Shown piece by piece: positions 43,877 through 52,564 of a DNA stretch of 64,000 nt. A program made the translations under genes and the position numbers. Below the pieces are notes generated by a model, which was not told the DNA's origin, ran no database searches, and saw only the letters and a list, made by a program, of their open reading frames with translations. Numbering within the stretch: the stretch's first letter is position 1; each line of letters opens with the position of its first letter. The DNA comes from Kamptonema formosum PCC 6407. Lineage in GTDB: Bacteria; Cyanobacteriota; Cyanobacteriia; Cyanobacteriales; Microcoleaceae. Where the stretch lies: NCBI RefSeq assembly GCF_000332155.1, contig NZ_KB235903.1, forward strand, positions 1,040,184-1,104,183. Reading direction: 5' to 3'.

Positions 43877-45511
43877 ATGCCTGTAAAGAAATCACGACTT
43901 CTAATAATTGCTGCCATAGTTGCAGCAGGTAGTGCAGCAACCTATTTTTACTTCAAAGGCTTCGCCAGCAAAGTATTTAGCCCCCAAGAACTTGCCCAAG
44001 TCGTACCGCCAGAAGCAATAATGGCCACTTTTATCTCTCCCAATCCCGGAGCTCTGATTCAGTTGCAGCGATTTGGCACTCCTGAAACTCAAAAGCTAAT
44101 CGATCGGAGTTTAAGCGACTTCCAAAAGCAGAGCTTAGCTGGCAGCGATATCGATTTTGACAAAGACATCAAACCTTGGGTAGGCGGGGTCGCTATTGCC
44201 CTACTTCCACCCTCACAAACTGCTAAAACAGAACCCCCAAAACTATTGGTTGCTGTCACTATTAAAAATAAAATCAGCGCTTGGAATTTTGCCAACAAAT
44301 TGAAAGCACAACAAGGGGCAAAAGCCCAGGAAAGCGAATATAAGGGAGTTAAAATTTCTGATGTAACAGAAACAAGCGGGAAGCGTTACAGCGTAGCTTT
44401 ACTTGGCAATCAATTAGCGATCGCTCCTTACAGAAAGACGGTGGAAGCAGCCGTTGATACATTCCAAGGGAAAGCCAATATTGCCAACAAACAGGATACC
44501 TCTGCTATTTTTTCCAAAAGTGCAGGAGTGGCAAATCCAATTGCTACTATTTTCATTGCTGACTATCCAGCTTTGATGCAGCAATTACGGGAAAACTTGC
44601 CAGAAAATTCTAAAGTGCCCTCAACTGCTTTATCGCAATTCAAACAAATTAAATCGGTAGTTATGGGCCTTGGAGTAGACGATCGGGGTGTGAGGTTGAA
44701 AGTAGTTTCGCAGTTAGACCCGTTATTAGCAGCCAAAGAGCCACTACCACAGACAGCGCGTAAATTAGCGGCAAGATTTCCAGCAGAAACAGTAGCCTTG
44801 ATTGGGGGAAAAGGACTCAGTAAAATTTGGTCGCAGGTAACAAGTGAGGCAAAAGAAAATCCTGAAGTTGCCAAGGGAATTATACAATTAAGGCAGGGTT
44901 TTCAAAGGTTAGATTTGAATGCAGATCGAGAGGTTTTTGGTTGGATGGATGGGGAATTTGCAGTGGGCGCGATCGCGTCTAAGGAAGGGATTTTATCGCA
45001 GTTGGGTATGGGAGGAGTAATGATTTTTGAAACCAGCAATCGCGCTCAAGCTGAAGCGACGCTGAAGAAACTCGACGCGATCGCTCGCAGTAACCCATCA
45101 GTAAGTGTAGCCCCCAGAAAAATTAAGGATACAGAGGTAACGGAATGGAAAATTCCGCAGCAGGGGACGGTATTTGGTCACGGTTGGCTGAACCAGAATT
45201 CAGTTTTTATAGCTTTTGGCGGGCCTCTGATTGATGTAATTATTGCACAACCGCAGTCACCTACTAGCAGTCCTAGTTCCTTTGCGATCGCAAAGTCTTT
45301 AGCCCAACCAAGCCAGGGTTATCTTTACTGGGATATGGAAAAAACTATGGCTTGGGCAAACCGTTATGTTTTGTCTGTACAGCCGACTTTATTACCACCA
45401 GAAACCGCGACATTATTGAATTCAATTCATGGAATTGGTATCAGCACAACTTACCCCGATCCCTCAACTGCTCAAGTAGAGATGCTGTTGGGGTTGAAGA
45501 CCAAAAGCTAG
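43877..45511 (+). CDS. DUF3352 family protein
   Basis: This 544-residue protein is anchored by an N-terminal transmembrane helix (LLIIAAIVAAGSAATYFYFKGF). The DUF3352 body starts at VVPPEAIMATFISPNPGALIQLQRFG and continues with LLVAVTIKNKISAWNFANKL, SEYKGVKISDVTETSGKRYSVALLGNQLAIAPYRKTVEAAV, and a later repeat of the same module (MIFETSNRAQAEATLKKLDAI). The family is abundant in cyanobacteria, without known function. It is exported and lies on the periplasmic or lumenal side by topology. AGGAG ribosome-binding site present. Confidence 0.9.
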   Translation: MPVKKSRLLIIAAIVAAGSAATYFYFKGFASKVFSPQELAQVVPPEAIMATFISPNPGALIQLQRFGTPETQKLIDRSLSDFQKQSLAGSDIDFDKDIKPWVGGVAIALLPPSQTAKTEPPKLLVAVTIKNKISAWNFANKLKAQQGAKAQESEYKGVKISDVTETSGKRYSVALLGNQLAIAPYRKTVEAAVDTFQGKANIANKQDTSAIFSKSAGVANPIATIFIADYPALMQQLRENLPENSKVPSTALSQFKQIKSVVMGLGVDDRGVRLKVVSQLDPLLAAKEPLPQTARKLAARFPAETVALIGGKGLSKIWSQVTSEAKENPEVAKGIIQLRQGFQRLDLNADREVFGWMDGEFAVGAIASKEGILSQLGMGGVMIFETSNRAQAEATLKKLDAIARSNPSVSVAPRKIKDTEVTEWKIPQQGTVFGHGWLNQNSVFIAFGGPLIDVIIAQPQSPTSSPSSFAIAKSLAQPSQGYLYWDMEKTMAWANRYVLSVQPTLLPPETATLLNSIHGIGISTTYPDPSTAQVEMLLGLKTKS

Positions 45512-45725
45512 GTAATTATTAACGATGATTCTATCAAGAAATAGCGGATTATCCTGTCCAAGCAACAGTTAGATTAAATGCCAAGATATAGTAGGATTAT
45601 CTACAGATATAATTACTAAAAACATTACCCAATTGCTAAATGGTAATAAAAGTAGTATGATCAACGACTGAGTGCAGTCAGCTATGGCACTGCATTCATG
45701 CCGTACTAGAGAAAAAATACAAAAA

Positions 45726-46646
45726 ATGACTGTTGCTACTAATACAAATCTGGGACTTGCTTCGCGCTTAGTAAATGGTGTACTTTCCATCAAACCTTTA
45801 GCTAACTTGGCAAAACACCAGGCCCGCGAAATGATGATTAAACGAGCAGAAAAAATAGGGGTACATTGGCGAGAGGAAGCGCAAGCACTTTTAGCCCGTA
45901 ACTGGGATGCAGAAATGCAAAGCGTACAAAATCCAAACTTAAGTTACCCTAAGTATTATCTAACATCATTCCATGCTTACGAACAGGGTAATATGAGCTG
46001 GGAAGCAGCAACAGAAGTTGGAGTTGCAGCGCGTGCAGTTCATGCGGGAATTTGGCCAGAAGCAGGCGCAGAAGGCGACGCTAAACTTCGCCAAAGTTAT
46101 CACGACATTCTTAAAGAGCAAATTGTTAGCGAACCCCTTGACATTTTAGACTTGGGCTGTAGTGTCGGCATGAGTAGTTTTGCCATGCAAAATACTTATC
46201 CGCAGGCGAAGATTACAGGAGTAGATTTATCGCCTTATTTCCTGGCAGTTGCCCAGTATCAATCACAACAACAAAACCGCAGAATTAATTGGGTTCACGC
46301 AGCAGGAGAATCAACAGGTTTACCCTCAGCATCTTTTGATTTAGTTTCCATCTTTTTAGTGTGTCACGAATTGCCACAAGCTGCAACAATGCAAATATTT
46401 CGTGAAGCAAAGCGATTGTTACGCCCTAATGGATATTTGGCAATGATGGACATGAATCCTCAATCGGAAATTTATGCCAAAATGCCACCTTATATCTTGA
46501 CTTTGCTCAAAAGCACTGAGCCTTATTTGGATCAATATTTCAGCTTAGATATAAGTGCAGCTTTAGTAGAAGCAGGTTTTGCCACACCGACAATTACTTG
46601 TAATTCCCCCCGTCATCGGACTGTAATTGCCAAAGCAATAAACTAG
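45726..46646 (+). CDS. SAM-dependent methyltransferase (class I)
   Basis: The start at ATG 45726 (MTVATNTNLG) gives 306 residues; an earlier in-frame ATG at 45672 adds 18 unlikely residues and neither has a good ribosome-binding site. The Rossmann motif I is ILDLGCSVGMSS, motif II VDLSPYF, and motif IV FDLVSIFLVCHELP, closing with RLLRPNGYLAMMDMNP. The N-terminal roughly 110 residues are helical and not typical of small-molecule methyltransferases. Substrate unknown. A repeat array begins two bases after the stop codon. Confidence 0.9.
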   Translation: MTVATNTNLGLASRLVNGVLSIKPLANLAKHQAREMMIKRAEKIGVHWREEAQALLARNWDAEMQSVQNPNLSYPKYYLTSFHAYEQGNMSWEAATEVGVAARAVHAGIWPEAGAEGDAKLRQSYHDILKEQIVSEPLDILDLGCSVGMSSFAMQNTYPQAKITGVDLSPYFLAVAQYQSQQQNRRINWVHAAGESTGLPSASFDLVSIFLVCHELPQAATMQIFREAKRLLRPNGYLAMMDMNPQSEIYAKMPPYILTLLKSTEPYLDQYFSLDISAALVEAGFATPTITCNSPRHRTVIAKAIN

Positions 46647-46765
46647 GGGCTAGGGGCTAGGGGCTAGGGACTAGGGAAAGGGGAAGAGAGGGAGGATGGG
46701 GGAGATGGGGAGGATAGGGAAGATAGGGGAGATGGGGAGGATGGGGAAGATAGGGGAGATAGGTA
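46647..46765. repeat. Purine-rich short tandem repeats (CTAGGGG, GGGGAGAT)
   Basis: Units GGGGCTA (46646-46677) followed by GGGGAGGAT/GGGGAAGAT/GGGGAGAT units (46690-46765). The GGGGAGAT family also occurs inside the mutS2 coding sequence at 50210-50300. Confidence 0.9.
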
Positions 46766-46802
46766 ATAAGCTGTTGTGCATTTAAAACCACTAACTAGGC
46801 TT

Positions 46803-46866
46803 GTAGGGTGCGTCAGCTAGAACACTTACGCTTAAACGGGAAAAACTTCGGACTGACGCACCCTAC
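46803..46866. repeat. MITE-like inverted-repeat element (GTAGGGTGCGTCAG)
   Basis: GTAGGGTGCGTCAG (46803-46816) and CTGACGCACCCTAC (46853-46866) are perfect inverted repeats around 36 bp. This is the only member here with exact 14-bp arms and no substitution. A heptamer array TTAGCAA (46890-46925) follows. Confidence 0.88.
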
Positions 46867-46918
46867 AATCTGTTTTAAATGTTCAACAGCTTAGCAATTA
46901 GCAATTAGCAATTAGCAA

Positions 46919-48193
46919 TTAGCAATGTCTAATCGGAATTTCTATCCAAATTTCCGTACCTTTACCCGGTTCAGAAATACATTTCAATTCCCCTTTGTGC
47001 TGTTGTACAACAATTTGATAGCTAATAGATAAACCTAAGCCAGTTCCATCGCCAACTGGCTTAGTAGTAAAAAATGGGTCAAAAATTCGCGATTTCACAT
47101 ATTCGCTCATTCCGGCTCCATTATCAGCAATTATAATTAAAATGCGGTTCTCATCTAAAACCTCAGTATGAATTTTAATCGTTGGTTTCAGATGGTTTTT
47201 CTCAGATTCATTTTTAACTTCCTCCCCTGACAGCCCCCAATCAACACCTGATAACTCTAAAGCATCGATCGCATTGTTAATAATATTCAAGAATGCTTGA
47301 TTTAAGAGACCAGCATAACATTCAACTTGAGGCATTTTACTGTAGTCTTTAATGACCTTAATATCGGGTCTACCCTCCCGCGCGGGCAAGCGATGCTGTA
47401 ACATTAAAATGGTGTTGTCTAAACCGGCGTGAACGTCAACAGGTTGCCATCCTGAACGGTCTGTGCGAGAAAAATCTTGCAGAGAAAGAACTATCTGTCG
47501 GATACGTTCGCTTCCTGTCTGCATGGAGAATAAAATCTTAAACAAGTCGTCGAGGACGAAATCTAATTCCATTTCTTGCTGCTTTTGCAAGATTTCGGGA
47601 CTGGGATTTTTTAATTCTTTTTGATATAAACGCAGCAACTCAATTAAGTCAGCTCCGTAACTTTGAACGTGGCTCAAGTTGCTGTAAATAAAAGTGATTG
47701 GGTTGTTAATTTCGTGGGCGATACCAGCTACTAATTGCCCCAGACTAGACATTTTTTCACTTTGTACTAACTGAGTCTGAGTTTGCTGCAAATCTTGTAG
47801 GGTTCGCTCTAACTGCTGTGTCAGTCCGCGCAACCGCAGGCCCGCACGCACTCGCGCTAACAACTCTTCTGTTTCAATTGGTTTGGATAAGAAGTCATCA
47901 GCGCCGTTGTCAAGTCCTTTTACCCTGTCGTCAAGTTCTTCTCGCGCTGTCAGTAGGATGAAGAAGACGGTAGCTAGTTCTGGGTTAGCTTTCAGTTGGC
48001 GACATACTTCTAACCCATCAATGTAGGGCATCATCCAATCGCAAATTATCAAGTCAGGGGGTCTGTGGTGGGCTTGAGAGAGACCATCTTGACCGTCGAA
48101 AGCGATCGCGACCTCGTGTCCTTCACTCTCCAGTAGGTCTTGCAGGACGATCTGAACCGTTACATCGTCATCGATCACTAGAATTTTTGCCAT
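46919..48193 (-). CDS. Receiver-histidine kinase hybrid (REC-HisKA-HATPase)
   Basis: This 424-residue protein has an N-terminal receiver domain with acidic VIDDD (8-10), Asp52 (LIICDWMMPYIDG) and Lys near 103 (LSKPIE). A coiled coil (LTQQLERTLQDLQQTQTQLVQSEK) precedes the kinase with His about 160 in GIAHEINNPITFIYSN, N box NQAFLNIINNAIDAL, G1 IIADNGAGM, F and G2 [23 protein letters not shown]. No transmembrane region, so it is cytoplasmic and driven by phosphotransfer from another kinase. The core is paralogous to those at 7572-9401 and 27509-30589. It lacks an output domain. Confidence 0.94.
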   Translation of the reverse strand: MAKILVIDDDVTVQIVLQDLLESEGHEVAIAFDGQDGLSQAHHRPPDLIICDWMMPYIDGLEVCRQLKANPELATVFFILLTAREELDDRVKGLDNGADDFLSKPIETEELLARVRAGLRLRGLTQQLERTLQDLQQTQTQLVQSEKMSSLGQLVAGIAHEINNPITFIYSNLSHVQSYGADLIELLRLYQKELKNPSPEILQKQQEMELDFVLDDLFKILFSMQTGSERIRQIVLSLQDFSRTDRSGWQPVDVHAGLDNTILMLQHRLPAREGRPDIKVIKDYSKMPQVECYAGLLNQAFLNIINNAIDALELSGVDWGLSGEEVKNESEKNHLKPTIKIHTEVLDENRILIIIADNGAGMSEYVKSRIFDPFFTTKPVGDGTGLGLSISYQIVVQQHKGELKCISEPGKGTEIWIEIPIRHC

Positions 48194-48800
48194 ATGTGCA
48201 CCAGTTCCCTATATCTCCAGCATACATCCGTCACAATTGAGCTAGATGCGACCCTTTTCTTTAATACATCATTTGGGGTTGTGGTGCTTGATGCTAAGTA
48301 GAAGGAAGAGGGAAGAGAGAATAGGGAATAATGCTTACACAGCAACCTTTTTAGTCATCTGTCTTTTACTTTGAATTAGGTGGAGCTATTTATTATCTGC
48401 AATTAGGGCGATCGCAAAGGAGGTAGGAAATATTGTGTAAAGATTATGATTGACTCTAATTCATAGTTATTAATATTTTGGTGAGTCAAAATCAGAACTT
48501 TATCTCTCAAAATACTGCCGAAATTCCCTCAATGCTTGAAGCTGATTAGGGAGAGCGACAGATCGAGGGAGCAGTTGTATCTCTAAATTAGGCAGGCTGT
48601 TCCACCGCCTTAAACTCTCACCACGCCATGCAATTGACCGAGATTGGTTCATCCAACCCTTCTAAAACAGGTATTATTACCATCATAGGTATCAAAAATT
48701 GCTGACATTGCTTGCTTGGGAAGACTTCCCCAAGTGCCGCACGACAATTGAAAAAAACCTTAAAATTGCTTAAGAGACATTCAGATTTAGCTTACCAGCT
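48194..48800. other. Long intergenic region with fragmentary coding potential
   Basis: The 607-bp region separates a minus-strand and a plus-strand gene, so it holds both promoters. On the minus strand the frame at about 48500-48600 reads LPNLEIQLLPRSVALPNQLQALREFRQYFER, and 48605-48653 reads MNQSRSIAWRGESLRRW in the neighbouring frame. Together they look like a short 50-residue protein broken by one base. I could not identify it. No RNA or mobile element was recognised. Confidence 0.4.
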
Positions 48801-51572
48801 TTGATTCAAGCCGAAACCCTAGAACTATTGGAATGGCCCCGCCTTTGTCACCATTTGGCTACCTTTACGGCAACCAAACTCGGTGCTGTGGCGGCGCTCC
48901 ACTTGCCAATCCCGGAAACTCCAACTGAGACGGCGCAGCTATTAGCCCAGACTCAGGAAGCTTACCTTTTGGAGAGTCGCCTTGCCGGGGGTCTGAGTTT
49001 TGATGGCATTCAAGACATCGGCGATTCCCTAGAACGAGCTCAAGTTCAAGGTATCCTCAGCGGGGAGGAACTGTTGGCGATCGCTACTACTCTGGCCGGT
49101 GCTAGGCAATTGCGCCGAGTAATTGACAATCAGCCCGACGTTCCCGTACTCACGGAATTGGTGGCCCAGTTGCGGACTTATCCCGAATTGGAGCAAGAAA
49201 TCCACCGCTGCATTGATGAGCGCGGCAATGTGACAGACAGAGCCACACCCAAACTCGGCGGCATTCGCGACTCAATGCGGCAGTTACGCGATCGCATCTA
49301 TCAGGTATTGCAGGGCATCTTACAGCGTCAAGCCAACGCCTTGCAGGAACAACTCATTACTCAAAGGAGCGATCGCTTCGTCCTCCCTGTCAAAGCTCCC
49401 CAGAAAGATGCCATTCCCGGCATCGTTCACGACACCTCAATGAGTGGCGCGACATTGTACATCGAACCCCATAGAGTTGTCAACCTCAACAATCAAATGC
49501 GGCAACAATTACGGCAAGAACAAGTGGAAGAAGAAGCCGTGCGCCGGATCTTGAGCGAGCAAGTAGCAGAGGTAAAGCCCGACTTAGAGAGATTGCTAGC
49601 GATCGCCACCACCCTAGACTTAGCTTACGCCAAAGCACGTTACAGCCTGTGGCTAGAAGCCAACCCCCCTCGATTTATCGACTTTCACCCAGGTATGGGG
49701 GAGACGGGGAGTAGGGACAGTAGGGGCGGTGCCCCCGTGCCCGCCCCAGAGTTCTTGAGCAAGGGGGAATTTCCTACTCTTAAAACTCAAAACCATCTTG
49801 GGGTAGACTCCCCGCAGGGTTTAGCCTTGAGAGGCACAAAGCAATCTCTCAAAACCCATAATTCCCCGATAACTTTGCGCCAGTTGCGTCATCCCTTATT
49901 GGTATGGCAACAACAGCACGAACAAGGTTTGCCAGTAGTACCGATTGACCTGATAATTCAGCCGCAAATCCGAGTAGTCGCCATCACCGGCCCCAATACT
50001 GGAGGCAAAACAGTCACCCTCAAAACCTTGGGCTTAGCAGCTTTGATGGCAAAAGCAGGATTGTTCGTACCAGCACGGGAACCCGTAGAACTGCCTTGGT
50101 TTGATTACATTTTGGCAGATATCGGCGATGAACAGTCTCTAGAACAAAGCTTATCCACCTTCTCCGGTCACATCCGCCGCATAAGTCGGATCTTAAAGGC
50201 GATAGGTGAAGATGGGGAAGGTAGGCGAGATGAGGGAGATGGGGGAGATGGGGGAGATAGGGGAGATGGGGAAGATAGGGAAGGTGGGGAAGTTAGGGGA
50301 GAGGGAGAACTTAAATCGCACCCAGTCTCCCCTGCTCCCCCTCTCCCCCGCTCCCCTGCTCCCCCGCTCCCCTGCTCCCCATCTCTAGTATTACTGGATG
50401 AAGTAGGGGCCGGAACTGACCCTTCAGAAGGGAGTGCTTTAGCGATCGCCCTCCTGCAATACCTGGCAGATCATGCACTGCTAACAGTCGCCACAACCCA
50501 CTTCGGCGAACTCAAAGCCTTCAAATATCAAGACGATCGCTTTGAAAATGCCTCAGTGGAATTTGACGACAGTTCCCTGCAACCGACATATCGCCTGCTG
50601 TGGGGAATTCCGGGACGTTCCAACGCACTAACGATCGCCAAACGCCTTGGTCTGTTACCAGAAATTGCAAATCTGGCTGCAACTTATGTTGGTGGTGCAT
50701 CCGAGGATGTTAACCAGGTAATAGCTGGACTGGAGGCCCAACGACGGAGACAGGAAACCAAAGCGCGAGAAGCAACTCAACTGTTACAGCAAACAGAAAT
50801 GCTGCATAGGGAAGTTTCCCAAAAAGCAGCAACATTGCAGGAACGGGAACGAGAGTTAAAGCTAGGTCAGGAAGCCGCAGTACAGCAAGCGATCGCCGCC
50901 GCTAAAGCAGAAGTCGCTCAAGTTATCCGCCGTTTACAACAAGGCCCCGCCTCCGCTCAAGACGCTCAAGAAGCGACCCTAGCTTTAAACCAAATTGGCG
51001 AAAAACATCTACCATCCCGTAAAGAACCTGCCAAACCGAAACCAGGATTTCGCCCTCAAGTAGGCGATCGCATCCGCATCCCCCGCGTTGGTCAAACCGC
51101 CGAAGTCCTCAGCGGCCCCGACAACAACGAAGAACTAACCGTCCGATTTGGGATGATGAAAATGACAGTGAAACTGGCAGAAATCGAATCCCTAGATGGT
51201 CAGAAACCAGAAATAGCTAAACGAGCAGAGGAGCAAGAGAAAACTCAAAACTCAAGACTCAAGGCGGGTAGTCAATCAGCACCCCCACAAAACTCAAACG
51301 TCAAACCTCAAACCTCCCCAGTCACCGTTCGTACTTCCCAGAATACAATCGACCTGCGAGGAATGAGAGTATCAGAGGCGGAAAGAGAAGTAGACCAAGC
51401 TTTCTCAGCGGCGATGGAGTCAGGAGTGCTTTGGATTATTCACGGTAAAGGTACGGGACAGTTGAGGAAAGGCATCCATGAATTTTTAGAATCCCATCCT
51501 CTAGTTTCCCACTACGAAATTGCCGGCACAGCAGAGGGAGGTTCTGGAGTCACTATTGCCTATCTCCGTTGA
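48801..51572 (+). CDS. mutS2: MutS2 (endonuclease/recombination suppressor) with in-frame repeat insertions
   Basis: At 923 residues it is longer than usual (about 780-820). The start is TTG, the only choice before an in-frame stop. Core: MutS lever/clamp helices, P-loop ITGPNTGGKT (about 396-405), Walker B LVLLDEVGAGTDPSEG and a C-terminal Smr domain (TIDLRGMRVSEAEREVDQAF .. IIHGKGTGQLRKGIHEFL). MutS2 binds branched or stalled structures; the Smr domain cuts DNA or, in ribosome rescue, separates collided ribosomes. Two low-complexity inserts sit at about 297-353 (HPGMGETGSRDSRGGAPVPAPE) and about 469-530 (GEDGEGRRDEGDGGDGGD..PAPPLPRSPAPP), the second between Walker A and Walker B. A Ser/Gln-rich linker precedes Smr. 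The inserts derive from spacer-type tandem repeats. Confidence 0.95.
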   Translation: MIQAETLELLEWPRLCHHLATFTATKLGAVAALHLPIPETPTETAQLLAQTQEAYLLESRLAGGLSFDGIQDIGDSLERAQVQGILSGEELLAIATTLAGARQLRRVIDNQPDVPVLTELVAQLRTYPELEQEIHRCIDERGNVTDRATPKLGGIRDSMRQLRDRIYQVLQGILQRQANALQEQLITQRSDRFVLPVKAPQKDAIPGIVHDTSMSGATLYIEPHRVVNLNNQMRQQLRQEQVEEEAVRRILSEQVAEVKPDLERLLAIATTLDLAYAKARYSLWLEANPPRFIDFHPGMGETGSRDSRGGAPVPAPEFLSKGEFPTLKTQNHLGVDSPQGLALRGTKQSLKTHNSPITLRQLRHPLLVWQQQHEQGLPVVPIDLIIQPQIRVVAITGPNTGGKTVTLKTLGLAALMAKAGLFVPAREPVELPWFDYILADIGDEQSLEQSLSTFSGHIRRISRILKAIGEDGEGRRDEGDGGDGGDRGDGEDREGGEVRGEGELKSHPVSPAPPLPRSPAPPLPCSPSLVLLDEVGAGTDPSEGSALAIALLQYLADHALLTVATTHFGELKAFKYQDDRFENASVEFDDSSLQPTYRLLWGIPGRSNALTIAKRLGLLPEIANLAATYVGGASEDVNQVIAGLEAQRRRQETKAREATQLLQQTEMLHREVSQKAATLQERERELKLGQEAAVQQAIAAAKAEVAQVIRRLQQGPASAQDAQEATLALNQIGEKHLPSRKEPAKPKPGFRPQVGDRIRIPRVGQTAEVLSGPDNNEELTVRFGMMKMTVKLAEIESLDGQKPEIAKRAEEQEKTQNSRLKAGSQSAPPQNSNVKPQTSPVTVRTSQNTIDLRGMRVSEAEREVDQAFSAAMESGVLWIIHGKGTGQLRKGIHEFLESHPLVSHYEIAGTAEGGSGVTIAYLR
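50206..50385 (+). repeat. Tandem repeat arrays inside mutS2
   Basis: GGGGAGAT/GGGGAAG units (50210-50300) are followed by CTCCCCTG/CTCCCCCG units (50325-50385), all in frame with mutS2. The first half is the purine counterpart of the second, so the DNA could form a long imperfect hairpin. The same units occupy spacers at 46690-46765 and 42520-42605. Confidence 0.92.
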
Positions 51573-51699
51573 GAAGTTTTGAAATTGGTTGGTTTAGTAG
51601 CAAGGCTAAACCCAATGGGTAAGCCAAGCCAATTAAAATTAAAAATTAAAAATTAAATATACAATTTAATTGTACATTTTTAACTTTTAATTGATAAGT

Positions 51700-51842
51700 T
51701 GCTCCCCAGCTCCTCTGCTCCCCCGCTCCCCCGCTCCCCTGCCCCCCCGCTCCCCCGCTCCCCACGCTCCTCTCGCTCCCCGCCCCCCACGCTCCCCCGC
51801 TCCCCCGCCCCCACGCTCCCCCGCTCCCCAGCTCCTCTGTCT
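51700..51842. repeat. CTCCCC/GCTCCCC short tandem repeat
   Basis: Units such as CCCCCGCT, CCCCTGC and CCACGCTC fill most of the spacer between mutS2 and the DUF3038 gene. AAATTAAAA repeats (51636-51660) precede them. No gene. Confidence 0.92.
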
Positions 51843-51894
51843 CATTTTTCGTAACGGCTTTGCCAAACTCTGTCTTATTCAATAAGCTGAAGCT

Positions 51895-52503
51895 ATGCCC
51901 TCTATCGTGAAGTTCCCAAATCCTACAAACGTCGCAGGCAAAGTTTCTCCCAAGTGGGAGGAACTGACCCAGAAAGCACCGGAACCGACGCAGCTAGACA
52001 ACATTAAAGCCCAACTGGATTTAGTGCTGCTAGCGCTCGAAGCTTTGGCTGGGATTGGCTCTGATGCCATGCTCCGAGTAGCGGCGGAACTAAATCTAGA
52101 GTCGTTAGTGGCAGATAGGGTAAGCCTGTGGCGGCTCAGACAGTCAAATCCCTTGCGGAAAAGTCAGGGAGGGCGCAAAAAACTAGATGTGGAAGAAGCG
52201 CGATCGCTAGTTTTAATCGTCTGTCATCTGGCTAAGCAACACCAGGCCTTGATCCGTCGGGCCGTCGCCTTGCTCGAACAACTCACTGAGCAAAACCGCG
52301 AACCCCATACAGTTGCCCTGCTAGGAGATTATCTGGATACCTTCAGCAATACTTACTCCGATCGCATGGAAGATGCAGAAGACTTAACCTCAGACAACCT
52401 GACTCAGTTAGCCTTCAAACTCCTAATTGATTTGCTCTTCTACAGCAGCCCAGACGGTCATCGTCGCCTCTGGTTAGCCCTTTTAGACCGTTCCAAAAAT
52501 TAA
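51895..52503 (+). CDS. DUF3038 family protein
   Basis: This 202-residue protein is restricted to cyanobacteria as far as I know. It is mostly helical: LDNIKAQLDLVLLALEALAGIGSDAMLRVAAELNL, VADRVSLWRLRQSNPLRK, VEEARSLVLIVCHLAKQHQALIRRAVALLEQLTEQ, and DNLTQLAFKLLIDLLFYSSPDGHRRLWLALL at the end. The function is unknown. The next gene, 61 bp away, is the DUF4335 protein usually found beside it, so the two very probably act together. Confidence 0.88.
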   Translation: MPSIVKFPNPTNVAGKVSPKWEELTQKAPEPTQLDNIKAQLDLVLLALEALAGIGSDAMLRVAAELNLESLVADRVSLWRLRQSNPLRKSQGGRKKLDVEEARSLVLIVCHLAKQHQALIRRAVALLEQLTEQNREPHTVALLGDYLDTFSNTYSDRMEDAEDLTSDNLTQLAFKLLIDLLFYSSPDGHRRLWLALLDRSKN

Positions 52504-52564
52504 AAATGCCATCAGTTTGTTCCTGAAATTTTTAATTTTTAATTTTTAATTTTTAATTACCCCT

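Noticed and set aside
48500..48653. Minus-strand small protein upstream of mutS2
   Set aside because: The two halves are in different frames because of one base and no family is recognised. It is at most a decayed gene, so it is described only in the spacer entry.
51691..51885. Plus-strand frame SPAPLLPRSPAPLPPRS before the DUF3038 gene
   Set aside because: Encoded by a CTCCCC tandem repeat in a spacer; the real gene starts at 51895 with a normal family N-terminus.
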